A stretch of 5,961 nt of DNA from an uncultured Tabrizicola sp. (GTDB taxonomy: Bacteria; Pseudomonadota; Alphaproteobacteria; Rhodobacterales; Rhodobacteraceae), in contig CALLZQ010000279.1 in the NCBI GenBank assembly GCA_937858255.1, forward strand, positions 1 through 5,961, given 5' to 3'. The notes beneath the pieces are model-generated. The model had not been told where the DNA came from. It was given only the letters and a program-made list of their open reading frames with translations, and did not search any database. Of the stretch, positions 1-4,902 are shown piece after piece. Every line of letters begins with the position of its first letter. The stretch's first letter is position 1. The position numbers and the translations under genes are program-made.

Positions 1-122
1 ATCTCTACGATCTGGCGGCCGAGGCGCTGCGCAACCCCGAGCGTTATACGCCGTGGATGAAACTCTATATGACGCGCTATATGCAGCGGATCTTTGGCGG
101 CACGCTGGGCGCGGCGCTGTAG
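1..122 (+). CDS. C-terminal fragment, probable type 1 isopentenyl-diphosphate delta-isomerase
   Basis: Only the last 39 codons are in the window, open from position 3 and ending with TAG at 120-122. The peptide runs LYDLAAEALRNPERYTPW and then MKLYMTRYMQRIFGGTLGAAL. The pattern of a short helix, then Asn-Pro-Glu, then [YF][TS]PW followed by an amphipathic tail resembles the C-terminus of type 1 (Nudix-fold) IPP isomerases; the E. coli enzyme has a comparable FSPWM segment. Such enzymes interconvert IPP and DMAPP in the cytoplasm and feed isoprenoid and carotenoid synthesis. The catalytic Nudix region lies outside the window, so the identification rests on this tail plus the neighbouring tspO, which fits because both genes occur in Rhodobacter carotenoid clusters. 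The family assignment is an inference; that a gene ends here is much more certain. Confidence 0.5.
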   Translation, partial: LYDLAAEALRNPERYTPWMKLYMTRYMQRIFGGTLGAAL

Positions 123-143
123 CGTGATCATAGGGTCGGCCCC

Positions 144-153
144 GGGCGCGCCC
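144..153. other. GC palindrome after the upstream gene
   Basis: GGGCGCGCCC is a perfect 10-bp palindrome 22 bases after the upstream stop codon, followed by TTTCGCCTTTTGC. The T-rich stretch hints at a weak transcription end, but a palindrome without a loop cannot fold into a good intrinsic terminator hairpin. I do not call it a terminator. Confidence 0.25.
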
Positions 154-184
154 TTTCGCCTTTTGCTGCTCCCCGGTTCCGCTG

Positions 185-215
185 GACGGCGCGCGATGAC
201 GCGCTAGCTGCCGTC
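185..215 (+). other. Stem-loop in the tspO upstream region
   Basis: GACGGC (185-190) pairs with GCCGTC (210-215). The adjacent GCGCG (191-195) pairs with CGCGC (200-204) around the loop ATGA, leaving a 5-base bulge TAGCT (205-209). This makes 11 perfect pairs in all. No T run follows, so it is not a standard intrinsic terminator. GCGCGATG (191-198) can instead pair with CATCGCGC (221-228), which would break this hairpin. The structure may belong to the 3' end of the upstream transcript or to the tspO leader; which is unknown. Confidence 0.4.
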
Positions 216-265
216 TGGGCCATCGCGCAGAAATTCCGCGCAGAGAATCCGTGAAGTAATATTTC

Positions 266-273
266 GGGGGGGG
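266..273 (+). promoter_or_regulatory. Run of eight G serving as tspO ribosome binding site
   Basis: Eight consecutive G bases end 6 bases before the ATG at 280, and no other purine-rich Shine-Dalgarno is present, so this run probably binds the anti-Shine-Dalgarno. A second, out-of-frame ATG at 275 lies only one base after the run and opens just 22 codons. It is probably unused because the spacing is too short. Confidence 0.4.
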
Positions 274-279
274 CATGCC

Positions 280-747
280 ATGGACTACCTGGCCTTTTTC
301 ATCTGCCTATGTGCGACAGGGGCTGCGGCCGCAACCGGCGTGATGTTTCCGCCGGGCGAGTGGTATCGCGGCTTGACCCGCCCGGGCTGGACCCCGCCTG
401 ACCGGGCCTTTCCGGTGATCTGGACCGCGCTTTACCTGATGATGGCGCTGGCGGCGGCGCGGATCGCCGGGCTTGCCGGAGAGGCATCCGGGGCCGGGGT
501 GGCGCTGGCGCTATGGTCGTTGCAGATCGCGCTGAATACGCTGTGGACCCCGGTTTTCTTCGGGCTGCGCCGGATGCGGGCGGGGCTGGTGATCATCGGG
601 GCGCTCTGGCTGGCGGTGGCGGCGACAACGGCGGCCTTTGCCGGGCTGGACGGGGTCGCGGCAGCATTGATGCTGCCCTATCTCTTGTGGGTCAGTCTGG
701 CCGCGGCCCTGAACGCGGCGCTGTTGCGACTGAACCCCGCGGCCTGA
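280..747 (+). CDS. tspO: TspO/MBR family tryptophan-rich sensory protein
   Basis: The 155-residue length is normal for bacterial TspO, the homologue of the mitochondrial translocator protein. Family hallmarks are visible: EWYRGLTRPGWTPP (27-40) followed by FPVIWTALYLMMALAA (44-59), WSLQIALNTLWTPVFFGLRRM (79-99), and LPYLLWVSLAAALNAALLRLN (132-152). There are seven tryptophans (28, 37, 48, 79, 89, 110, 137). Five hydrophobic helices fit about 2-22, 44-64, 73-95, 102-121 and 126-148. In Rhodobacter sphaeroides TspO is an outer-membrane protein that binds porphyrins and damps expression of photosynthesis and carotenoid genes in response to oxygen; a similar role here is inferred. The ATG at 280 is chosen because the family's first helix begins directly after it and a G-rich ribosome site precedes it. 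The upstream neighbour is a probable idi end. I found no PpsR-type (TGT-N12-ACA) or FNR-type site in the leader. Confidence 0.95.
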   Translation: MDYLAFFICLCATGAAAATGVMFPPGEWYRGLTRPGWTPPDRAFPVIWTALYLMMALAAARIAGLAGEASGAGVALALWSLQIALNTLWTPVFFGLRRMRAGLVIIGALWLAVAATTAAFAGLDGVAAALMLPYLLWVSLAAALNAALLRLNPAA

Positions 748-759
748 TCCGGTCTGCCG

Positions 760-819
760 CGGTCGGGAAAACGTGACCGTGCGACCCCGGCTTCGGGCTT
801 GCAAATCCCCGCGCCGGGG
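760..819 (+). other. Cluster of small hairpins after tspO
   Basis: Three short stem-loops follow tspO within 72 bases of its stop: CGGTC/GACCG (760-764/775-779), CCCG/CGGG with loop GCTT (786-789/794-797), and CCCCG/CGGGG with loop CGC (807-811/815-819). None is followed by a T run, so an intrinsic terminator is not supported. They could stabilise the 3' end of the tspO message or act with Rho. The rest of the gap up to 943 is GC-rich and shows no convincing promoter. Confidence 0.3.
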
Positions 820-943
820 CCGAGTCTGCGGGCGTTGCGGCGTCTCTATCGGGCGCGGCACAGGGCGTCAGGGCAGGGGGCGGCGACAGATGCGGAACGG
901 GGCGACAGGCGCAGGGCAATGCGGGCCCGGACCTTGGGTGGCG

Positions 944-1627
944 ATGCCACGGCCCTTTGGCGGTTCCGTCGCCGCGCTGGCCTTTGGCCTGCTGGCTGCG
1001 CCACTCTGGGCTGAAACCTTTGACTCCGGCTTTCACCTGCCCCCCGGCTATGAGGATCGCGCGGTGTCATGGTCGGCCACGCCGCTGGATTTGCCGCGCG
1101 ATGCCGACATGTTGGCGGCGATGACGATGGAACCCGAGTCGCGCCCCGGCCCCTGGACTGTGGCGCTGGTGCCGGGCGACTATCAGATCTCAGCCTTTTC
1201 CGAGGTCGAGCTGTTTGAGCTGATCCTCACCCTGCCACCCACCTCGGGGCAGAGCTATGAGGTGCCGCTGCTGAAATTTGAAACCGCCATTCCCTATCAA
1301 TGCACCGAGGCGCCGGTCTGCACCTATGCCGATGCGGAAACCGGGCTGGCCTTTGCGCTGCCGCAGGGCTGGGCGGCTGAGCGGCCCTATCATTTCGATC
1401 TGGGCGATGGCGAACGGGCCGAAGAGATCTCGGCGGTATTCTTCCAGAATATCGAGGGCGAGGGGGCGGATGTCTGGTTCCTGAATCCGTCGGAATGGGT
1501 CGAGGATGAAAACGGCCCCTGTGAAACAGTGACGCTGGGCGCCTTTTGCACCTTTGAGCGGACCCCCGGCGCGTTGGCCGCGCGCGAGGTTATTCTGGGC
1601 GCGCTGCAACTGACCCCGCCGGGCTGA
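944..1627 (+). CDS. Hypothetical secreted protein with two cysteine pairs
   Basis: I do not recognise a named family. From the ATG at 944 the product is 227 residues and starts with a clear Sec signal peptide: MPRP, then the hydrophobic segment SVAALAFGLLAAPLWA, with likely cleavage after Ala23 before ETF. The mature part, about 204 residues, is acidic and has no membrane helix. It has four cysteines in two close pairs, C120/C126 (CTEAPVC) and C193/C202 (CETVTLGAFC), which suggests disulfides in the periplasm. A GLAFALPQGW segment (134-143) sits between the pairs. The reading frame stays open upstream. An ATG at 890 with AGGGGG 9 bases before it would give 245 residues, but its extra Gly/Pro-rich N-terminus is unlike a normal signal n-region; a GTG at 938 is also possible. 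The signal peptide decides for 944 although its own ribosome site is weak. It lies in the same direction between tspO and the pcm-like gene, with gaps on both sides, so it may be transcribed alone. Confidence 0.75.
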   Translation: MPRPFGGSVAALAFGLLAAPLWAETFDSGFHLPPGYEDRAVSWSATPLDLPRDADMLAAMTMEPESRPGPWTVALVPGDYQISAFSEVELFELILTLPPTSGQSYEVPLLKFETAIPYQCTEAPVCTYADAETGLAFALPQGWAAERPYHFDLGDGERAEEISAVFFQNIEGEGADVWFLNPSEWVEDENGPCETVTLGAFCTFERTPGALAAREVILGALQLTPPG

Positions 1628-1670
1628 AGCGGTAAGTGTGCCCGGCAAAGGGGCGCGCGGCGAAAAAGCG

Positions 1671-1719
1671 CAAGCCCGGGTGGCCCGGGGCGCCGAAGGC
1701 CCGTTGCTCAAGCCCGGGT
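1671..1719 (+). repeat. Two copies of an 11-bp direct repeat, CAAGCCCGGGT
   Basis: CAAGCCCGGGT occurs at 1671-1681 and again at 1709-1719, 38 bp apart, between the secreted-protein gene and the pcm-like gene. Each copy contains the palindrome CCCGGG. A third CCCGGG at 1684-1689 can pair with the first across a 3-base loop (TGG). No T run follows. The element could be a regulator site or transcript-end structure; the sequence does not say which. Confidence 0.4.
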
Positions 1720-1754
1720 AATGTGGCAAGACGGTGGGGACCGGAACTAGACTG

Positions 1755-2420
1755 ATGAGTTCAGACATGACCGATTTCGCCACCCGCCGCGTAATGATGG
1801 TTGACACCCAGGTTCGCCCCTCGGACGTGACCAAGTTCCCGATCATCGAGGCGATGCTCTCGGTCCCGCGTGAGGTTTATGTGCCGCGCGACCGTCGCGA
1901 GGCCGCCTATGTCGGCGAGAACCTGCCCCTGGCGGCAAATCGCGTGGTGCTGGACCCGCGGACGCTGGCCAAGCTGTTGGATGCGCTCGATATCCGCAAG
2001 GGTGAGATGGTCCTCGATCTGGGCTGCGGTCTGGGCTATTCGGCGGCAGTGATCGCCCGGATGGCCGAAGCGGTGGTCGCGGTCGAGGAGGATGAGGCGC
2101 TGGCCGCCGAGGCCCAGTCGCTGCTCTCGGGCGAGGCGGTGGACAATGCTGCCGTGATCGTCGGCCCGCTGGCCGCAGGCGCGGCCAAGCATGGTCCCTA
2201 TGATGTGATCACCGTGCAGGGCGCGGTCGAGACGGTGCCGCAGGCGCTGCTCGATCAGCTCAAGGATGGCGGGCGGATCGGCGCGATCTTCATGGAAGGC
2301 GCCTTGGGCGTTGTGCGCATCGGCCATAAACGCGGCGACGGAATCAACTGGCGGTTTGCGTTCAATGCAACAGCGCCGGTTTTGCCGGGCTTTGCGAAAG
2401 ACAGGGCCTTCGCGCTCTGA
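1755..2420 (+). CDS. pcm: Divergent protein-L-isoaspartate O-methyltransferase-like protein
   Basis: This 221-residue product is an SAM-dependent class I methyltransferase of the PCMT type, probably cytoplasmic. The N-terminal part ([18 protein letters not shown], then [30 protein letters not shown]) matches the alphaproteobacterial PCMT-like family. The SAM-binding motif I is [16 protein letters not shown], followed by [14 protein letters not shown], where an acidic residue would contact the ribose. Where active repair enzymes have a Gly-rich TISQP substrate loop, this protein has [19 protein letters not shown]. Isoaspartyl repair activity is therefore doubtful, and the real substrate is unknown. 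The start is debatable. ATG 1755 has CGGAA (1742-1746) at a workable 8-base spacing. ATG 1767 (MTDFATRR) matches where I recall homologues starting but has no Shine-Dalgarno. An upstream GTG at 1734 is unsupported. The gene ends 84 bp before tolC, probably in the same transcript, as is common in alphaproteobacteria. Confidence 0.85.
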   Translation: MSSDMTDFATRRVMMVDTQVRPSDVTKFPIIEAMLSVPREVYVPRDRREAAYVGENLPLAANRVVLDPRTLAKLLDALDIRKGEMVLDLGCGLGYSAAVIARMAEAVVAVEEDEALAAEAQSLLSGEAVDNAAVIVGPLAAGAAKHGPYDVITVQGAVETVPQALLDQLKDGGRIGAIFMEGALGVVRIGHKRGDGINWRFAFNATAPVLPGFAKDRAFAL

Positions 2421-2451
2421 GACTGGGAATAGCCCGCGATGGTCGCGCCAG

Positions 2452-2468
2452 ACGCCCCGCAGGGGCGT
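2452..2468 (+). other. Intercistronic stem-loop between pcm-like gene and tolC
   Basis: ACGCCCC (2452-2458) and GGGGCGT (2462-2468) form a perfect 7-bp, almost all-GC stem with the 3-base loop GCA. It lies 31 bases after the pcm-like stop and 22 bases before the tolC Shine-Dalgarno, with no T run after it. A second GC palindrome, CCCCGGGG, follows at 2474-2481. It is not an intrinsic terminator. It could set the relative message levels of the two genes through RNA processing or protection. Confidence 0.45.
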
Positions 2469-2489
2469 GGCGGCCCCGGGGCGGATGGA

Positions 2490-2498
2490 AGGAAGAGG
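2490..2498 (+). promoter_or_regulatory. Strong Shine-Dalgarno fixing the tolC start
   Basis: AGGAAGAGG lies 6 bases before ATG 2505, and a further GGA precedes it. Together with the signal peptide that begins exactly at that ATG, it rejects the longer in-frame start at 2439, which would prefix 22 Arg/Gly-rich residues. Confidence 0.8.
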
Positions 2499-2504
2499 CG
2501 GCAC

Positions 2505-3869
2505 ATGCGCGGAATTCTTGGCTTGGCGGTTGGTGCGGCGCTGGTGATTGCAGCCCCGGTGGCACAGGCCGAAACCCTGACCGATGCGCTGGTCTCGGCC
2601 TATCGGGAATCGAACCTCTTGGACAAGCAGGCCGCCGTGCTGCGGGCCGCCGACGAAGATCTGGCGCAGGCGGTGGCGACGCTGCGGCCCGTGGTCGAAT
2701 ATACGCTCTCATCTGGCTGGAGCCGTACCCAGTCGCGCGCCAGCGGCCCGTTTTCCGAGGGTTTCCGCACCACCTTTGAAATCTCCGCCAGCATGATGTT
2801 GCTGGATTTCGGTCGCCGGCAACTGGGGATCGAGATCCGCAAGGAAACCATCCTTGCCACCCGTGAGGCGTTGCGCAATGTCGAGCAGCAGGTGCTGTTC
2901 GATGCGGTTTCCGCCTATGTCGATGTGCAGGTCAAATCGCAGATCGTGTCGCTGCGCGATTCCAATGTGCGGCTGGTGACCAAGGAACTGCGCGCGGCGC
3001 AGGACCGGTTCGATGTGGGTGAGATCACGCGCACCGATGTCTCGATCGCCGAGGCGCGTCTGGCGGCGGCCCGTGCGGCCTATTCTCTCGCCGAGGGGGA
3101 TCTGATTGTCGCGCGTGAGGCTTTCAAGGCCGCGACCGGTCATTACCCCGGGGCGCTCAGGGGCCTGCCCAAGACCCCCAGCCTGCCCAAGTCGATGGAG
3201 GCCGCGCGGGCGGTCGCGCTCAAGGGTCATCCGTCGATCTTGCAGGCGCAGCGGGGCGTGACGATCCGCGAACTGGCGATCGAGGTGGCCAAGGCCAATT
3301 TCAAGCCCACCCTCGCGGGCGAGGTCTCGGCCAGCAAGAACAGTTTTGGCATTGACACCCAGCAGTTCGGGCTGGCGCTGAATCAGGAAATCTATTCCGG
3401 CGGCGCCAAGGCTTCGGCCCTGCGGCAGGCGATTGCGCAGCGTGACGGGGCGCGGGCCGATCTGGCGCAGGCAGGCGTGGCGATTTCCGAGGCGGTGGGT
3501 TCCGCCTGGGCGCGTCTGGCAGTGGCCAATGCGCAGGTGCAGGCAGGTGATCGCCAGATCCGCGCCGCGCAGACCGCCTTTGACGGCGTGCGCGAAGAGG
3601 CCAGCCTTGGCGCGCGGACTACGCTGGATGTGCTGAACGCCGAACAGGAATTGCTCGATGCCCGCGTCAGCCGCATTCAGGCCGAGGCGCAGCGCTATCT
3701 GGGCGTCTATGCGGTGCTGCAAACCATGGGCCTGCTGACCGCCGAGCATCTGGGCCTGGGTATCCCGACCTATGATCCAGCGACCTATTACAACGCGGTC
3801 AAGACCGCGCCGGCGCATTCGGCCCAAGGCAAGAAGCTGGACAAGATTCTGGAAAAGATCGGCCGCTGA
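2505..3869 (+). CDS. tolC: TolC family outer-membrane efflux/secretion channel
   Basis: The 454-residue product has a Sec signal peptide (residues 1-22, AXA-type cleavage at AQA before ETLTDALVSAY). Two OEP repeats follow, typical of the trimeric beta-barrel/alpha-barrel channel that completes type I secretion systems and RND or MFS efflux pumps. The internal duplication is visible: FDVGEITRTDVSIAEARL (169-186) matches ASLGARTTLDVLNAEQEL (366-383), and LLDFGRRQ (99-106) matches IYSGGAKAS (297-305), each at the equivalent strand-helix turn. Long Ala/Arg/Glu-rich stretches (about 110-210 and 300-410) form the periplasmic coiled coils. The tail after about 415 is short and Lys-rich (KKLDKILEKIGR). 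No inner-membrane pump or adaptor gene is in the window, so the partner is encoded elsewhere. In Caulobacter, as I recall, the RsaF secretion channel gene CC1318 is likewise next to popZ (CC1319), so this may be the orthologous locus. It probably shares a transcript with the upstream methyltransferase-like gene. Confidence 0.95.
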   Translation: MRGILGLAVGAALVIAAPVAQAETLTDALVSAYRESNLLDKQAAVLRAADEDLAQAVATLRPVVEYTLSSGWSRTQSRASGPFSEGFRTTFEISASMMLLDFGRRQLGIEIRKETILATREALRNVEQQVLFDAVSAYVDVQVKSQIVSLRDSNVRLVTKELRAAQDRFDVGEITRTDVSIAEARLAAARAAYSLAEGDLIVAREAFKAATGHYPGALRGLPKTPSLPKSMEAARAVALKGHPSILQAQRGVTIRELAIEVAKANFKPTLAGEVSASKNSFGIDTQQFGLALNQEIYSGGAKASALRQAIAQRDGARADLAQAGVAISEAVGSAWARLAVANAQVQAGDRQIRAAQTAFDGVREEASLGARTTLDVLNAEQELLDARVSRIQAEAQRYLGVYAVLQTMGLLTAEHLGLGIPTYDPATYYNAVKTAPAHSAQGKKLDKILEKIGR

Positions 3870-3873
3870 CGGC

Positions 3874-3923
3874 ACGCAAGGGCAGGCTACGCGGGGGCCT
3901 TCGCCGCGGTTTTCGGCTTGCGT
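3874..3923 (+). terminator. Probable transcription terminator after tolC
   Basis: CGCGG (3890-3894) pairs with CCGCG (3904-3908), followed one base later by TTTT (3910-3913), which is a modest intrinsic terminator shape. An outer stem ACGCAAG/CTTGCGT (3874-3880/3917-3923) encloses the whole hairpin. The element begins 5 bases after the tolC stop and precedes the candidate popZ promoter. The 5-bp core stem and short T run make efficiency uncertain. Confidence 0.45.
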
Positions 3924-3927
3924 CGGG

Positions 3928-3955
3928 GCCAATTGTTAACTCTGCCGCGCCAATT
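3928..3955 (+). repeat. Phased direct repeat GCCAATT upstream of the popZ promoter
   Basis: GCCAATT occurs at 3928-3934 and 3949-3955. The 21-bp distance is two helical turns, so both copies face the same side of the DNA. The palindrome GTTAAC (3935-3940) follows the first copy. The second copy ends 2 bases before the proposed -35 hexamer. This arrangement suits a regulator-binding site, but a chance repeat of 7 bp cannot be excluded. Confidence 0.35.
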
Positions 3956-3957
3956 CC

Positions 3958-3986
3958 TTGTGCTGCCCGCCATCCGGCATTAAACT
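3958..3986 (+). promoter_or_regulatory. Candidate sigma-70-type promoter for the PopZ-like gene
   Basis: TTGTGC (3958-3963) and TAAACT (3981-3986) are separated by the preferred 17 bases and lie 62 bases upstream of the ATG at 4048. The -10 matches the consensus at 4 of 6 positions and the -35 at 3 of 6, mainly its TTG. The region is also markedly more AT-rich than its surroundings and lies downstream of the probable tolC terminator. Confidence 0.4.
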
Positions 3987-4038
3987 TGCAACAACAAGAC
4001 CAGGGGCCGGACGTTCCGGCGGTTTGGCGAGGCTGGGC

Positions 4039-4043
4039 AGGAA
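4039..4043 (+). promoter_or_regulatory. Shine-Dalgarno of the PopZ-like gene
   Basis: AGGAA within GGGCAGGAAACGC lies 4 bases before ATG 4048 and supports that start over the next in-frame ATG at 4060, which has no good site. The frame is open upstream to 3958, but that extension overlaps the candidate promoter and has no family resemblance. Confidence 0.6.
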
Positions 4044-4047
4044 ACGC

Positions 4048-4899
4048 ATGTCGGAACCGATGAGCAATCATGAGATCGAGGATGTGCTGTCCTCTATCCG
4101 GCGGCTGGTGTCCGAGGATTTGCGGCCCGCGCCACGCAGCGGCGCCACCGAGACAGGGTCTGCCGAGACAGGGGCCACCAAGAGCGGGGCCGAGACACGG
4201 CCTGCGCCGGAAAAGCTGATTCTGACCCCGGCTTTCCTGGTGGTGGATGACGCCGCTGCCGCCGCGCCCGCGCCATTCGTTACCGAAGATGTCGCCCCGA
4301 TCGCGGCGGCGCCAGAGGCCGGGCAGGCCAGCCCGACCGAGGCTGGCGATGTGGTGTCGCGGCTTTCTGCGGCGATGGATGACTCGCAGGCAGATTGGGA
4401 ATCGCCGGTCGGCGACCATATGGCCTGGGACGATGAACCCGCCGCGACGGCGGCACCGGAAACTTCGGCGGCCCGTCTGCATTTCAGCCCGATGTCCGAT
4501 GACCGGCAGGCCGATGACGATCTTGCCGGGGCAATGGCGAATGATCCCGCCGATCTCTGGACCGCGCCGGTCGAGGATGATGCCTTTGCCGAGACCGAAG
4601 AGGTCGAGGCAACCCAGCCGCCGCCGCGCCGTGTGGTCCGCCCGCCCGAAGACGCAGGCTGGGCCGATGCCGCCGAGGCCGAGGTGCGCGCCGAATTGGA
4701 ACGCGAGACCGAAGAGACAGCCGCCAGCATGTTCGACAGCCAGGATGTCACCTTTGACGAGGAAGTGCTGCGCGATCTGGTCCGTGACATCATCCGCGAA
4801 GAGCTTGCCGGCACGCTGGGCGAGCGGATCACCCGCAATGTCCGCAAACTGGTCCGCGCCGAGATTGCCCGGGCGCTGGCGGTGCGTGAGTTCGAATAG
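4048..4899 (+). CDS. popZ: PopZ-like (DUF2497) polar organizing protein
   Basis: The 283-residue product has the PopZ layout. A short N-terminal helix (HEIEDVLSSIRRLVSEDLRP, 8-27) matches the EEILASIRRIISE segment of Caulobacter PopZ. A long acidic, Pro/Ala-rich linker follows (about 28-230). The C-terminal helical region is FDEEVLRDLVRDIIREELA then GTLGERITRNVRKLVRAEIARAL (236-277), corresponding to the PopZ oligomerisation helices. PopZ forms cytoplasmic polymeric microdomains at the cell pole that tether ParB/parS and recruit cell-cycle regulators through its N-terminal helix; the same role here is inferred from family. At 283 residues it is clearly longer than Caulobacter PopZ (about 177), nearly all in the linker. 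The linker holds a 5-residue near-tandem repeat (33-51), a hydrophobic KLILTPAFLVV patch (56-66), and repeated acidic Trp-containing motifs. Location beside tolC agrees with PopZ loci elsewhere. It probably has its own promoter upstream and converges on cobQ. Confidence 0.85.
   Translation: MSEPMSNHEIEDVLSSIRRLVSEDLRPAPRSGATETGSAETGATKSGAETRPAPEKLILTPAFLVVDDAAAAAPAPFVTEDVAPIAAAPEAGQASPTEAGDVVSRLSAAMDDSQADWESPVGDHMAWDDEPAATAAPETSAARLHFSPMSDDRQADDDLAGAMANDPADLWTAPVEDDAFAETEEVEATQPPPRRVVRPPEDAGWADAAEAEVRAELERETEETAASMFDSQDVTFDEEVLRDLVRDIIREELAGTLGERITRNVRKLVRAEIARALAVREFE
4144..4200 (+). repeat. Imperfect 15-bp tandem repeat inside the PopZ-like gene
   Basis: Units at 4144-4158, 4159-4173 and 4174-4188 plus a partial unit at 4189-4200 follow a 15-bp period; the first two share GCCGAGACAGGG or a close variant. 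They stay in frame and encode ATETG, SAETG, ATKSG and AETR. Such repeats expand or contract easily without frameshift, so linker length may vary between strains. Confidence 0.75.
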
Positions 4900-4902
4900 C
4901 GC

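Noticed and set aside
123..279. Search for PpsR, FNR or other known oxygen-response sites before tspO
   Set aside because: No TGT-N12-ACA or TTGAT-N4-ATCAA match was found by eye. A TAATAT at 257-262 resembles a -10 box, but it has no partner -35 and would leave only about 11 bases of leader.
275..343. Short overlapping frame starting at ATG 275 within the tspO start region
   Set aside because: It has only 22 codons and its ATG is one base from the G run, too close for normal initiation.
773..943. N-terminal extension of the secreted protein to 773 or 890
   Set aside because: The added residues are Arg/Gly-rich and precede a complete signal peptide that starts at 944. The ATG at 890 does have a good ribosome site, so it is kept as an alternative in that entry.
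1761..2504. 247-codon open frame on the minus strand opposite the pcm-like gene
   Set aside because: It is a shadow of the methyltransferase-like gene, with Arg/His-rich sequence and no signal or domain.
2439..2504. Upstream in-frame start for tolC
   Set aside because: The strong Shine-Dalgarno and the signal peptide both point to ATG 2505, and the extension contains the intercistronic hairpin.
2709..3932. 407-codon open frame on the minus strand opposite tolC
   Set aside because: It lies antisense to an unmistakable tolC and reads as Arg/Gly/His-rich low-complexity sequence with no domain. Long antisense frames are expected in high-GC coding DNA.
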